The notes beneath the pieces are model-generated. The model was not told the origin of the DNA, ran no database searches, and saw only the letters and a list, made by a program, of their open reading frames with translations. 36,489 nt of DNA from JBDTSW01 sp051004675 (lineage in GTDB: Bacteria > Actinomycetota > Thermoleophilia > Solirubrobacterales > 70-9): NCBI GenBank assembly GCA_051004675.1, contig JBPCKC010000009.1, forward strand, positions 1 through 36,489. The letters run 5' to 3'. Shown here piece after piece: positions 24,885 through 32,261 of the stretch. How positions within the stretch are numbered: the stretch's first letter is position 1; every line of letters starts with the position of its first letter. The translations under genes were made by a program, and so were the position numbers.

Positions 24885-24968
24885 GGCGACCCACTTCTAG
24901 TTATTTGCAGGACTTTCTCCTGCGTGAAGCCAAGAGACGAGCCGACGGCGAGATGCGGTTTCAGACCG

Positions 24969-25706
24969 TTACAGCGCCCGTCCCCCGGCCTCGCGCGCGC
25001 AGCAATCGCCCTGGCCGTTGGTCGCGGCCGGATCGAGCACGGGCGCGACACAGCACCCCTCGCCTCGCCAAGTCTCGATGCCCTCCCTGACGGCAACGCC
25101 CGCGATCGCAAGGGCGGCTAGCGGGTCGAGCCACCACCAGCCGAGCAGGGCGTTCCCGAGCAAGCCGAGGAAGACGGCTCCAGCGAGGTAGGCACAGAGG
25201 AGGTTCTGCGCGCCTTCCCCGCGGGTCGCCGAGGAGCCGAGGATCCCGGCGAGGCGCTGCTTGGCGATCCCCAGGATCGGCATCCCGACGAGACTCGTCG
25301 CGGTGAGCACCATCCCGAGCACACTGATCTCAGGATGCTCGGCGCCGATCAGGTGACGGATCGCCTCGAATGCGACGTAGGGCGCGAGGATGAAGAACTG
25401 GATCGCGACCAGCTTCTGCGCGCGCTCTTCCGCCGCGTGGGAGAGCAGACGGTGCCCCGTGAAGCGCCAGACGATGACGAGGCTGGCGACCCCTTCGATA
25501 GCGGAGTCGATCCCGAAGCCGATTAGGGCGATCGACCCGGCGAGGATTCCCGCGATGATCGCGATCGCCCCCTCGGCTCCCATCCACACCAGGCTGAGCC
25601 AGGAGAGCGCCCTGGCGCGCTTGGCCGCCCGCAGCCACTCCTCGCTTCCGGTCGTGCTGGATGCGGCGACCTGAGGATTGTGGTGCTCGAGCGCAAGGTC
25701 GCTCAC
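24969..25706 (-). CDS. Cation diffusion facilitator-type metal exporter
   Basis: 245 residues from GTG 25706, overlapping the stop of the cadC-like gene (GTGA). About six membrane helices. The helix-2 metal site appears as GFGIDSAIEG with Asp67 and Glu71; a second acidic residue, Asp194, lies in WWLDPLAAL. The usual cytoplasmic C-terminal dimer domain of CDF proteins is missing. It is replaced by a short tail with two Cys pairs (EGCCVAP and GDCCAREA) that could bind Zn or Cd. Coupled to the metal-sensing repressor upstream, it should expel Cd(II), Zn(II) or a similar ion. Confidence 0.83.
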   Translation of the reverse strand: MSDLALEHHNPQVAASSTTGSEEWLRAAKRARALSWLSLVWMGAEGAIAIIAGILAGSIALIGFGIDSAIEGVASLVIVWRFTGHRLLSHAAEERAQKLVAIQFFILAPYVAFEAIRHLIGAEHPEISVLGMVLTATSLVGMPILGIAKQRLAGILGSSATRGEGAQNLLCAYLAGAVFLGLLGNALLGWWWLDPLAALAIAGVAVREGIETWRGEGCCVAPVLDPAATNGQGDCCAREAGGRAL

Positions 25707-26056
25707 ACTCCGATCTCCTCGGCGAGGGTCGCCCGCAGCAAGGCCTGACCCCGTCCTGTGAGCGAGTACATGACCATCTTGCCCTGGCGCCGGCTCTCCA
25801 CGAGCTCCTCGGAGCGCAGCAGACGCAGGTGATGGGAGACGAGGTTCTCCGCTCGCTCGAGCACCCAGGCGAGATCGCACACGCATAGCTCCTCCCCCTC
25901 GGCGAGCACGGTCGCCAGCATCAAGCGAGTGGGATCGGAGAACGCCTTCGCCTGACGGGCGAGCCGCTCGAGACGAACGCCGTGGATTCGGTTGTGGCGC
26001 AGGGCCTCGGCCTTTTCCAGGTCGAGGCACAGCAGCTCGCAGCGGTCGTCTGGCAC
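25703..26056 (-). CDS. CadC-type ArsR/SmtB family metal-sensing repressor
   Basis: 117 residues from GTG 26056. Winged helix with ELCVCD at 57-61 and recognition helix NLVSHHLRLLRSEELVESRR. Cys6, Cys10, Cys58 and Cys60 match the alpha3N metal site of Staphylococcus CadC (Cys7, Cys11, Cys58, Cys60), which binds Cd(II), Pb(II) and Bi(III). An inverted repeat overlaps its start codon, so it probably represses itself and the exporter gene until metal binds. The two genes form a coupled operon. Confidence 0.9.
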   Translation of the reverse strand: MPDDRCELLCLDLEKAEALRHNRIHGVRLERLARQAKAFSDPTRLMLATVLAEGEELCVCDLAWVLERAENLVSHHLRLLRSEELVESRRQGKMVMYSLTGRGQALLRATLAEEIGV

Positions 26057-26082
26057 AACTCATCCTAACCACCGTTGAGATG
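26056..26082 (-). promoter_or_regulatory. Candidate CadC/ArsR operator
   Basis: On the minus strand CATCTCAAC, nine bases, GATGAGTTG: an imperfect inverted repeat with 7 of 9 matching positions. It sits directly before and partly over the GTG of the cadC-like gene, the normal place for an ArsR/SmtB-family operator. Confidence 0.45.
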
Positions 26083-26142
26083 TAGTGGGTGCGATCAGCC
26101 GGGAGCAACACCGGGTCACTCGGCCTCGGGCAAGATCGAGTC

Positions 26143-26400
26143 GTGTCGTCCCTCGAATGGCTGCTCGCCGCCGCCGCCGTCACCGTCGGCATCTACGCGC
26201 TCTTCGTCGTGGTGCTGTTCGTGCTGGTCGCCTATCTGGCATTCCCGATTGAGCGGCGGGGCGGCGAGGATCTACTCCGAGGTCGCTCACGGCCGCAAGC
26301 GACAGCAGCGACGCTCTCCGGAGACGGGTGCAGTGCCACCTGCCAGATCGAGCCCGGCTACGCCTGTACCGGATCGCCGTCGGTCTGCACACCCATCTGA
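26143..26400 (+). CDS. Chimeric small membrane frame ending in a DUF4215 Cys-rich repeat fragment
   Basis: 85 residues from GTG 26143. Residues 5-32 form a strong hydrophobic helix (LLAAAAVTVGIYALFVVVLF) followed by a basic segment. The last 28 residues, LSGDGCSATCQIEPGYACTG and onwards, are a near-complete half of a Myxococcus-type Cys-rich repeat (DUF4215), normally found as DDGNxxSGDGCSATC in large surface proteins. The CDDGN half is absent. The frame thus joins a membrane segment to a stray repeat fragment, probably by recombination. It is divergent from the cadC-like gene. Confidence 0.5.
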   Translation: MSSLEWLLAAAAVTVGIYALFVVVLFVLVAYLAFPIERRGGEDLLRGRSRPQATAATLSGDGCSATCQIEPGYACTGSPSVCTPI

Positions 26401-26563
26401 CGGTCTGATCGGGATCAAAGCGGGTTGGGCAGGATCGTTGGCATGGGAACGGGAATGCCTTCCCACAGCCATCTCGAGCCTTCTCGGCGGGCCAACCAGT
26501 TAGCAGTCACGCTGCCAACGGATTAGCAAGACACCGCTTTGATAACCGGAATCTGGCTTGAAG

Positions 26564-26654
26564 CGGAGGGGGAGGGATTCGAACCCTCGATGGACGAGAA
26601 AACGCCCATAACGGTTTTCGAGACCGCCGCATTCAACCGCTCTGCCACCCCTCC
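26564..26654 (-). tRNA. tRNA-Ser (anticodon CGA)
   Basis: Acceptor 5' GGAGGGG pairs with 3' CCCCTCC, with discriminator G as usual for serine. The anticodon arm is GCGGT-CTCGAAA-ACCGT, giving anticodon CGA (codon UCG). A long variable arm and T-arm GAGGG-TTCGAAT-CCCTC are present. CCA is not encoded. Its 3' portion is duplicated at 24824-24884. Confidence 0.96.
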
Positions 26655-26745
26655 GGGTGCCTGAATGGCGGCGCCTAGGCTAGCGGGAGCCAGCCTAGGC
26701 GCGTGGACGGTTTGTCGTTCGGCGGCCCTCCTTGACCGCCGCCGC

Positions 26746-26895
26746 TCAGACGCGGCCGGCGTTGGTGCGACCGGCCGAGATGCGCGGCCAGATCAGCAGC
26801 ACGAGGCCCACGACGATGCAGGCGATGCCGAGTGCGTAGTGGACGAGGATCGCAAGCACGATCCCGATGACAATGAGCAGTAGTGAGAGTTCCAT
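26746..26895 (-). CDS. Small two-helix membrane protein of 49 residues
   Basis: MELSLLLIVIGIVLAILVHY, then GIACIVVGLVLLIWPRISAG and a short basic C-terminus. Two hydrophobic helices joined by a brief turn; resembles the small hydrophobic DUF6131-like proteins common in actinobacteria, though this match is loose. It has weak ribosome-site support (AGGGG about 12 bases upstream). Confidence 0.5.
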   Translation of the reverse strand: MELSLLLIVIGIVLAILVHYALGIACIVVGLVLLIWPRISAGRTNAGRV

Positions 26896-26980
26896 TGCCG
26901 CCAGGCACCCCTGCTAACGAGCGCGAAAACGCCACGGACACTCATATGAGTGTCCGCGCCCACCCAGGGCCCGAACGCCC

Positions 26981-27451
26981 CTATCGCTTGGCGATCGCGT
27001 AGCGCAGGATCTCGACGACCTGCTCGGGCTCGCGCGCGGTCGCCATCGCGGCCCGGTCGAGCTCCTTGAGCGCGTGGTCGTGCTCGGGGGGATGAAGCGA
27101 GATCAGCGGCTTGCCGAGCGCCGCGGCGAAGCCGGCATCGAACGCGGCGTTCCACTGCTTGTACTGCTCGCCGAAGCGCACCACGACGACATCGGCACGC
27201 CGGATCAGCGTCTGGGTGCGGATCGCGTTGACGCCCGCGCCCTTGTGGTCGTGCCAGAACTTCTCGTCCTCGGCGCCCATGATCTCGACCCCGGCGTCGT
27301 CGGAGGCGGCGTGATCGGTGACGGGCGCGAGCAGCTCGACCGCCAGCCCCGCTTCGGCCACGCCCGTGGCGATCCGCTCACGCCAGTCGGAGTGGATCTC
27401 CCCCGCCAGGTAGACGTTCCAGGTCGAGTTGCCGGTCATGGGCAGAATCAT
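26981..27451 (-). CDS. ytoQ: YtoQ family protein
   Basis: 156 residues. NVYLAGEIHSDWRERI, EIMGAEDEKFWHDHKGAGVN, IRTQTLIRRADVVVVRFGEQ and YKQWNAAFDAGFAAALGKPL follow the YtoQ family end to end. The fold is nucleoside 2-deoxyribosyltransferase-like; the reaction is not established. ATG 27451 is chosen because GAGG lies nine bases upstream; ATG 27439 and 27466 are alternatives. It is divergent from the trpB2 gene with only 32 bases between, so both promoters must be very compact. Confidence 0.9.
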   Translation of the reverse strand: MILPMTGNSTWNVYLAGEIHSDWRERIATGVAEAGLAVELLAPVTDHAASDDAGVEIMGAEDEKFWHDHKGAGVNAIRTQTLIRRADVVVVRFGEQYKQWNAAFDAGFAAALGKPLISLHPPEHDHALKELDRAAMATAREPEQVVEILRYAIAKR

Positions 27452-27483
27452 ATGATCGAACCTCACCGACCGAGGGAGCGAGA

Positions 27484-28845
27484 GTGAGCGAGCCGACCAA
27501 GTACCTGCTGGACGAGTCCCAGATCCCGACGAGCTGGGTCAACCTCCCCGCCGACCTCGGTCCCCCTCCCCACCCCCCGCTTCATCCCGGCACCAAGGAG
27601 CCGCTGGGCCCCGAGGACCTCGCCCCGCTGTTCGCGATGGCGCTGATCGAGCAGGAGGTCTCCGCCGAGCCCGACATCGAGATCCCCGAGGAGGTCATCG
27701 AGGCGTACAAGCTGTGGCGACCCACCCCGCTGTACCGCGCCCATCGGCTGGAGCGCGTCCTCGATACCCCCGCCCACATCTACTACAAGTACGAGGGCGT
27801 CTCGCCCGCCGGGTCGCACAAGCCGAACACGGCGATCCCGCAGGCCTTCTACAACAAGGAGCAGGGGGTTGCGAAGCTCGTCACCGAGACCGGAGCCGGG
27901 CAGTGGGGCTCCGCGCTCGCGCTGGCCTGTCAGATGTTCGGGCTCGAGTGCGAGGTGTTCATGGTCGGCGTCTCCTACGACCAAAAGCCCTATCGGCGGG
28001 CGATGATCGAGTCGTGGGGCGGGACCGTTCACCGCAGCCCATCCGAGCTCACCGACGCCGGGCGCTCGCAGGCGGAACACGAGTCGGGCAGCCTGGGGAT
28101 CGCGATCTCGGAGGCGGTCGAGATCGCCGCCGGCGCCGAGGACACCAAATACACGCTCGGCTCGGTGCTCAACCACGTGTGCCTGCACCAGACCGTGATC
28201 GGCCAAGAGGCGCTGGCGCAGATGGAGGCGGCCGGCGAGTACCCCGACGTCGTCGTGGGCTGCGTCGGCGGGGGCTCGAACTTCGCCGGCATCGCCTACC
28301 CCCTGCTTCGCAAGCGCCTGCGCGACGGGCTCAACACCCGCTTTCTCGCCGCCGAGCCGGCAGCCTGTCCGACCCTCACCAAGGGCGTCTTCGCCTACGA
28401 CTTCGGCGACACGGTCGGCATGACCCCGCTGATGCCGATGTACACGCTGGGGCACGACTTCGTGCCGCCGCCGGTGCACGCGGGCGGGCTGCGCTATCAC
28501 GGCGACGCGCCGAGCCTGTGCGCCCTCGTCAAGGAGGGCCTGGTGGATGCCCGAGCGGTGCCGCAGACCTCGGCCTTCGACGCCGCCGTGCGGTTCGCGA
28601 AGGCGGAGGGGATCATCCCGGCGCCCGAGCCGGCCCATGCCCTGCGGGTGGTCTTCGACGAGGCCGAGGAGGCCAAGCAGTCGGGAGACGAGCGGGTCAT
28701 CCTCTTCAACCTCTGCGGCCACGGCCACTTCGACATGGCCGCCTACAGCGCCTACCTGGCCGGCGAGCTCGAGGACCTCGAGTTCTCCGAGGACGAGTTG
28801 CGCTCGGCCCTCGACGCCCTCCCCGAGGCCCCGGCGCTGGCGTAG
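27484..28845 (+). CDS. trpB2: TrpB2-type tryptophan synthase beta subunit
   Basis: 453 residues from GTG 27484. This length and the N-terminal extension (LPADLGPPPHPPLHPGTKEP) mark the TrpB2 subfamily rather than canonical TrpB. The PLP lysine is Lys113 in AGSHKPNTA, and the phosphate loop is GCVGGGSNFAG. TrpB2 enzymes condense indole with serine (or related substrates) and usually work without TrpA. No trpA or other trp gene is near, which fits a stand-alone role such as indole salvage. Confidence 0.92.
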   Translation: MSEPTKYLLDESQIPTSWVNLPADLGPPPHPPLHPGTKEPLGPEDLAPLFAMALIEQEVSAEPDIEIPEEVIEAYKLWRPTPLYRAHRLERVLDTPAHIYYKYEGVSPAGSHKPNTAIPQAFYNKEQGVAKLVTETGAGQWGSALALACQMFGLECEVFMVGVSYDQKPYRRAMIESWGGTVHRSPSELTDAGRSQAEHESGSLGIAISEAVEIAAGAEDTKYTLGSVLNHVCLHQTVIGQEALAQMEAAGEYPDVVVGCVGGGSNFAGIAYPLLRKRLRDGLNTRFLAAEPAACPTLTKGVFAYDFGDTVGMTPLMPMYTLGHDFVPPPVHAGGLRYHGDAPSLCALVKEGLVDARAVPQTSAFDAAVRFAKAEGIIPAPEPAHALRVVFDEAEEAKQSGDERVILFNLCGHGHFDMAAYSAYLAGELEDLEFSEDELRSALDALPEAPALA

Positions 28846-28959
28846 CCCGAAATCGCGGACGAATCCGGACGCGAGACGATGCGCGCAGCGGAAAGCGCAA
28901 GCTGCCGGGCTCCTAGAGCCCCGGGGCGCGAGCGCCGCCCGGTATCGTCCGCGACCCTC

Positions 28960-29048
28960 GGAGAGGTGACCGAGTGGCTTAAGGTGCACGACTGGAAATC
29001 GTGTGGGCGGTTTACGCTGCCTCGTGGGTTCGAATCCCACCCTCTCCG
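28960..29048 (+). tRNA. tRNA-Ser (anticodon GGA)
   Basis: Acceptor GGAGAGG pairs with CCTCTCC, discriminator G. Anticodon arm CACGA-CTGGAAA-TCGTG gives GGA (codons UCC/UCU). Long variable arm and T-loop TTCGAAT present; CCA not encoded. A 6-bp hairpin at 28907-28921 lies between the trpB2 gene and this tRNA. Confidence 0.97.
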
Positions 29049-29152
29049 CTGAATAGTCGCTTGCTTCGTGGGATGCAGACTCCGCGGGATTTCTGCTTCT
29101 CGCGCGGAGGAGGAGCCGCTCCTATCGCGTGAACGTGCGACGGATAGGTCCG

Positions 29153-29530
29153 CTACCCGGCGGCCGCGACTACAGCGTCCTCGTCGGGCACCCCGACCGA
29201 GAAGTGAAGGTGGACGACCTGCCACCCGCCCTTACCCTCGCGCAGCACACCGGTCAGGCGCGCGGGGAGGCGGCTCCCGTCCGGGAGCACGAACGCGGCG
29301 TCGTCGGTCGCGAACCCGAGCGAGCCCTCGGCGAAGCCCCGCGGGTCGGTGCCCTCGAGCCGCGTCCCTTTCATCTCGCCGGCCATCATCGTCTCGTAGG
29401 TCGAGATCCAATCGCCTCGCTCGGTGTGGCCCTCGCCCGGCGCGGTGCCGATCACCGAGACGCCGGGAACGTCGGCGATTCCCGCCGCGAATGCCTCCGG
29501 ATCCCCGCTCGAGAACCGCTCGTAGAACAC
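29153..29530 (-). CDS. SnoaL-like (NTF2 fold) protein, N-terminus cut by in-frame stop
   Basis: 125 residues from GTG 29530: FYERFSSGDPEAFAAGIADV, then DWISTYETMMAGEM and GWQVVHLHFSVGVPDED, an NTF2/SnoaL_3 fold. The natural start seems to be ATG 29566, which has AGGAG four bases upstream and reads MEESAAV before a TGA (29543-29545), then DGLL and straight on into this frame. One base change (CGA to TGA) would explain it. The remaining frame could be translated from GTG 29530, losing the first helix. Possibly a young pseudogene. Ligand unknown. Confidence 0.6.
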   Translation of the reverse strand: MFYERFSSGDPEAFAAGIADVPGVSVIGTAPGEGHTERGDWISTYETMMAGEMKGTRLEGTDPRGFAEGSLGFATDDAAFVLPDGSRLPARLTGVLREGKGGWQVVHLHFSVGVPDEDAVVAAAG

Positions 29531-29756
29531 TAGTAGGCCGTCTCAAACCGCCGCTGACTCCTCCATCCGTCTCCTTCCATCGATTCCGCGTCGAGCCTAC
29601 TTTGCCCCTGTGTCCGGGGACGAGCGTCACCGCCCTCCCGCGGGATTGCGGGCGTCTCGCAGGATCCTCGGCAGAGACTCGATCTGGACGACCAGCAATC
29701 GTCTCAATCCACGGCACGTCACGCCCGCTCATCGCGCGAAAGAGCAGCGCGCCCCG

Positions 29757-30563
29757 CTATCCGGCCGGCGCGGTGCCGCGCACGTACCACGCCGTCGCTG
29801 TCAGGCGGAAAGGACCGGACGGCGACCCGAGCCGCTCGGCAGCGCCGCGCTTGAAGCGCTCGCGGCCCCCCTCGTCGAGCGCCTCGTGGAAGCGGCCGAG
29901 ATTGCCAACGCCGTTCGCGAACGGGTACCAGAGGTCGTCGAAGTCGGCGTAGTCGGCGCCGGCCTCGACGTGGCCGAGCTCGACCCCTTCAAACCCACTG
30001 GTGCGCCAGAGTTCCTCGAGCTCATCGGGGCGCGAGAAGGGGTTGCGCTTGTCCGCCCCGAAGGAACGGGCAAGCTCCGCGTCGACGTCGAGAGCGGAGT
30101 CCCAGGCCGCTTGCAGCAGGGTCATGCCCCCGTCGAAGTCCCATATGCAGGCCGAGAGGGCGCCGCCTGGCCGCGCAACACGGCGCATCTCCTCCGCACC
30201 TCGGCGGGCGTCGTTCATGCCGTCCACGACGAGCTGCGCGAGTACGGCATCGAACTCGGCGTCGCCCCAAGGAAGCTCCTCGGCGATCCCGACGCGCACT
30301 TCGGCAGCCGGTAGACGCGCGCGGCAAGCCGCGACGAAGCCCTCGGAGGGGTCGATCGCGGCCACGTTCCCAGCCCCCAGAACCTTCGCCAGGGTGGCCG
30401 TCAGCGCGCCGGTCCCGCAGCCCACGTCCAGCGCCCGCTGGCCCGCCCGGACGCCGGTCACCCGGACCATCTCCCGGGCGAGCTCGGGACCGTAACGGCC
30501 GACGTGCCGATCGTAGGCGTCGACCGCGGCGCCGACAACAGAGGAACGCAGCGCCCGAGCCAT
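29757..30563 (-). CDS. Class I SAM-dependent methyltransferase
   Basis: 268 residues. SAM motif I DVGCGTG at 46-52, acidic loop AIDPSEGF and FDAVLAQLVVDGM, as in UbiE-like enzymes. The C-terminal region (GHVEAGADYADFDDLWYPFANG) probably covers the substrate pocket. TAAGGT (30573-30578 complement) is nine bases before the ATG, without a ribosome site: likely leaderless. Substrate unknown. It has no sequence link to the methyltransferase of the copper operon beyond the shared fold. Confidence 0.87.
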   Translation of the reverse strand: MARALRSSVVGAAVDAYDRHVGRYGPELAREMVRVTGVRAGQRALDVGCGTGALTATLAKVLGAGNVAAIDPSEGFVAACRARLPAAEVRVGIAEELPWGDAEFDAVLAQLVVDGMNDARRGAEEMRRVARPGGALSACIWDFDGGMTLLQAAWDSALDVDAELARSFGADKRNPFSRPDELEELWRTSGFEGVELGHVEAGADYADFDDLWYPFANGVGNLGRFHEALDEGGRERFKRGAAERLGSPSGPFRLTATAWYVRGTAPAG

Positions 30564-30606
30564 GCTCAGGCGACCTTACACTCATCCGTCCGCGCTTCTC
30601 CTTCCG

Positions 30607-30794
30607 CGTGAGGCTGTCGCACAAACCAAATTCAAGCTCCTGAGCGCCCGTATCAGCCCTTCTTAGATTTCAGGTACAAGACGAGCCCTCGCTCAGGCGG
30701 ACCCGCTCGTCCATCACGACGCAGCCGTCTCAGACGACGGGTTGTGGGGCGGACCAGTCGCTCTCGCGCCGGACCTTTGTGCGACAGCCTCACG
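30607..30794. mobile_element. MITE-like element with perfect 19-bp terminal inverted repeats
   Basis: CGTGAGGCTGTCGCACAAA (30607-30625) is repeated exactly in reverse complement at 30776-30794. The 188-bp unit has no coding capacity. Size and structure fit a miniature inverted-repeat transposable element or an internally deleted insertion sequence. Target-site duplication is unclear; at most CG on each side if the repeat is trimmed. It separates the methyltransferase from the alpha/beta hydrolase and, being palindromic at its ends, could also act as a bidirectional terminator. Confidence 0.65.
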
Positions 30795-30871
30795 TGAGAG
30801 CGAGAGTTCATTTCGAATGTGGCGGGGAGCGTCCGGGTAGGATGCCGCAGGCTTCCTCGGCCGAAGTCTCA

Positions 30872-31630
30872 ATGGATACACGACCACAGGTGATCCTCCT
30901 TCCCGGAGGCGTGCTCCCGGCTGACCTGGCGTACGCGGCGCTGCTGGAGGCGCTCGGCGATGAGGTCGACGCGGTGACCAAGGAGCTCGAGGTCTACGCT
31001 GGCGACGAGCTCCCGCCGAACTACACCCTCGAGGTCGAGACCGAGGGAATCCTGGGTAGCGCCGAGGCCTCGGTGTTCGACCGGTTCCACCTCGTCGGTT
31101 ACTCCGGCGGGGGCGCCTCGAGCCTGGCCTTCGCCACAACACATCCGCAGCGGTTGCGAAGTCTCGCACTGCTCGAGCCCGCATGGGCCGGCAACAAGGG
31201 GCTGGACCCGGCTGAGGAGGCCGTATGGCGAGAGTTCGAGCGGATCATGGTGCTCCCGCCACAGGAGATGATGCCGGCGTTCGTGCGCAGCGGGCTGGCG
31301 CCGGGCGTCGAGCCGCCGCCACCCCCGTCCGGGCCCATGCCGCCGTGGATGGCGAAGCGGCCGGCGGGTTTGGCGGCGTTCATGCGCGCGTTCAGCGCCG
31401 GCGACCTCGACCTCGAGGCGCTTCGGCGGTTCCAGCGCCCGGTCTACTTCGCGCTCGGGAGCCTGAGCAACCCCGACTACTACGGGAAGATGGCCGAGCG
31501 CCTTTCGAATTTGTTTCCGGATTTCACACTCGAAGTGTTCGAGGGGCGCCATCACTTCGACCCACCGCACCGGATCGAGCCCGAGCGGCTGGCCGCATCC
31601 CTTCGCGCTCTATGGGTCCGCGCGACCTAG
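30872..31630 (+). CDS. Alpha/beta hydrolase
   Basis: 252 residues from ATG 30872, just before the first strand (TRPQVILLPGG). TAGGAT (30837-30842) would start transcription near 30850, supporting this start over ATG 30842. The nucleophile elbow is GYSGGG with Ser as nucleophile (about residue 77). The catalytic His is likely in GRHHFDPPH near the C-terminus. A Pro-rich lid (EPPPPPSGPMPPWM) lies in the middle. Probably an esterase or similar hydrolase; substrate unknown. Confidence 0.85.
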   Translation: MDTRPQVILLPGGVLPADLAYAALLEALGDEVDAVTKELEVYAGDELPPNYTLEVETEGILGSAEASVFDRFHLVGYSGGGASSLAFATTHPQRLRSLALLEPAWAGNKGLDPAEEAVWREFERIMVLPPQEMMPAFVRSGLAPGVEPPPPPSGPMPPWMAKRPAGLAAFMRAFSAGDLDLEALRRFQRPVYFALGSLSNPDYYGKMAERLSNLFPDFTLEVFEGRHHFDPPHRIEPERLAASLRALWVRAT

Positions 31631-31765
31631 TCTCGCCCCCGTCCCGCGCTAGCTGCTCCCTCCGGAAGCAACACGCGATGCAACCGCCGGATCTGGGCGC
31701 GCACCGCGGGGTTCAAATACCGTCTCGCCAGCCCCGCTAGCAGGCCGCCGGCGAGCAGCGCGGGC

Positions 31766-32233
31766 TTATCTGCGCTCGGCGAAGAAGCTCGTCAGGAGCG
31801 CTGCCGCCTCGCCGGCCAGCAGGCCGCCATCCACCTGCGGGCGGTGGTTGAGACGGGGTTCGCCGAGGACGTCCATGACGCTTCCCGCGGCGCCCGCCTT
31901 GGGGTCGGCGGCGGCGAAGACCACCCGCGGGACACGCGCCAGGACGATCGCCCCGGCACACATCGCGCACGGCTCGAGCGTCACGTAGAGGACCGAGTCG
32001 GGCACGCGCCAGCCACCCAGGGCCCTCGCCGCCTCGCGCAGCGCGAGGACCTCGGCGTGGGGGGTGGGGTGGGGGCGCAGCTCGCGCTCGTTGCCCGCCG
32101 CGCCCACGACCTCGCCGCCGTGGGCGACCACCGCCCCGATCGGCACGTCATCGTGCTCGCCGGCGCGCTCGGCCTCGCGCAGCGCGAGCCGCATGAAGTG
32201 CTCGTCGCGGCCGAAGAAGCGGGCTTCGCTCAC
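31766..32233 (-). CDS. tadA: tRNA adenosine(34) deaminase TadA
   Basis: 155 residues. Zinc site His59-Ala-Glu61 and Pro88-Cys89-xx-Cys92 (PHAEVLAL and LEPCAMCAGAIV), as in TadA; N-terminal FMRLALREAERAGEHDDVPIGAV is also typical. It deaminates A34 to inosine in tRNA-Arg(ACG). The start is GTG 32233, with GATAAT (32240-32245 complement) six bases upstream, so the mRNA is probably leaderless. Confidence 0.93.
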   Translation of the reverse strand: MSEARFFGRDEHFMRLALREAERAGEHDDVPIGAVVAHGGEVVGAAGNERELRPHPTPHAEVLALREAARALGGWRVPDSVLYVTLEPCAMCAGAIVLARVPRVVFAAADPKAGAAGSVMDVLGEPRLNHRPQVDGGLLAGEAAALLTSFFAERR

Positions 32234-32261
32234 CGCGCCATTATCGGCCCGCGCGCCCGCG

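Larger units (their letters stand above)
24824..26622. mobile_element. Putative integrated micro-element carrying cadC-CDF, bounded by tRNA-Ser att repeats
   Basis: Direct repeats of tRNA-Ser(CGA) 3' sequence flank about 1.68 kb. The intact tRNA is at the right end and the displaced 3' fragment at the left, as when a tyrosine-recombinase element enters the 3' half of a tRNA gene. Between them lie a CDF exporter, a CadC-type repressor with operator, and a small chimeric frame; there is no integrase. It may be a deletion remnant of a larger island or a non-autonomous element moved in trans. Simple tRNA duplication is the main alternative. Confidence 0.5.

Noticed and set aside
24907..24923. Hairpin GCAGGA-CTTTC-TCCTGC downstream of the CDF gene
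   Set aside because: Stem of only six pairs and no U-run in either direction; too weak to call a terminator.
31627..31780. Minus-strand frame overlapping the end of tadA reading LLAGGLLAGLARRYLNPAV
   Set aside because: It looks protein-like but has no ATG or GTG start before the hydrophobic part; possibly a gene tail remnant, not supportable as a gene.
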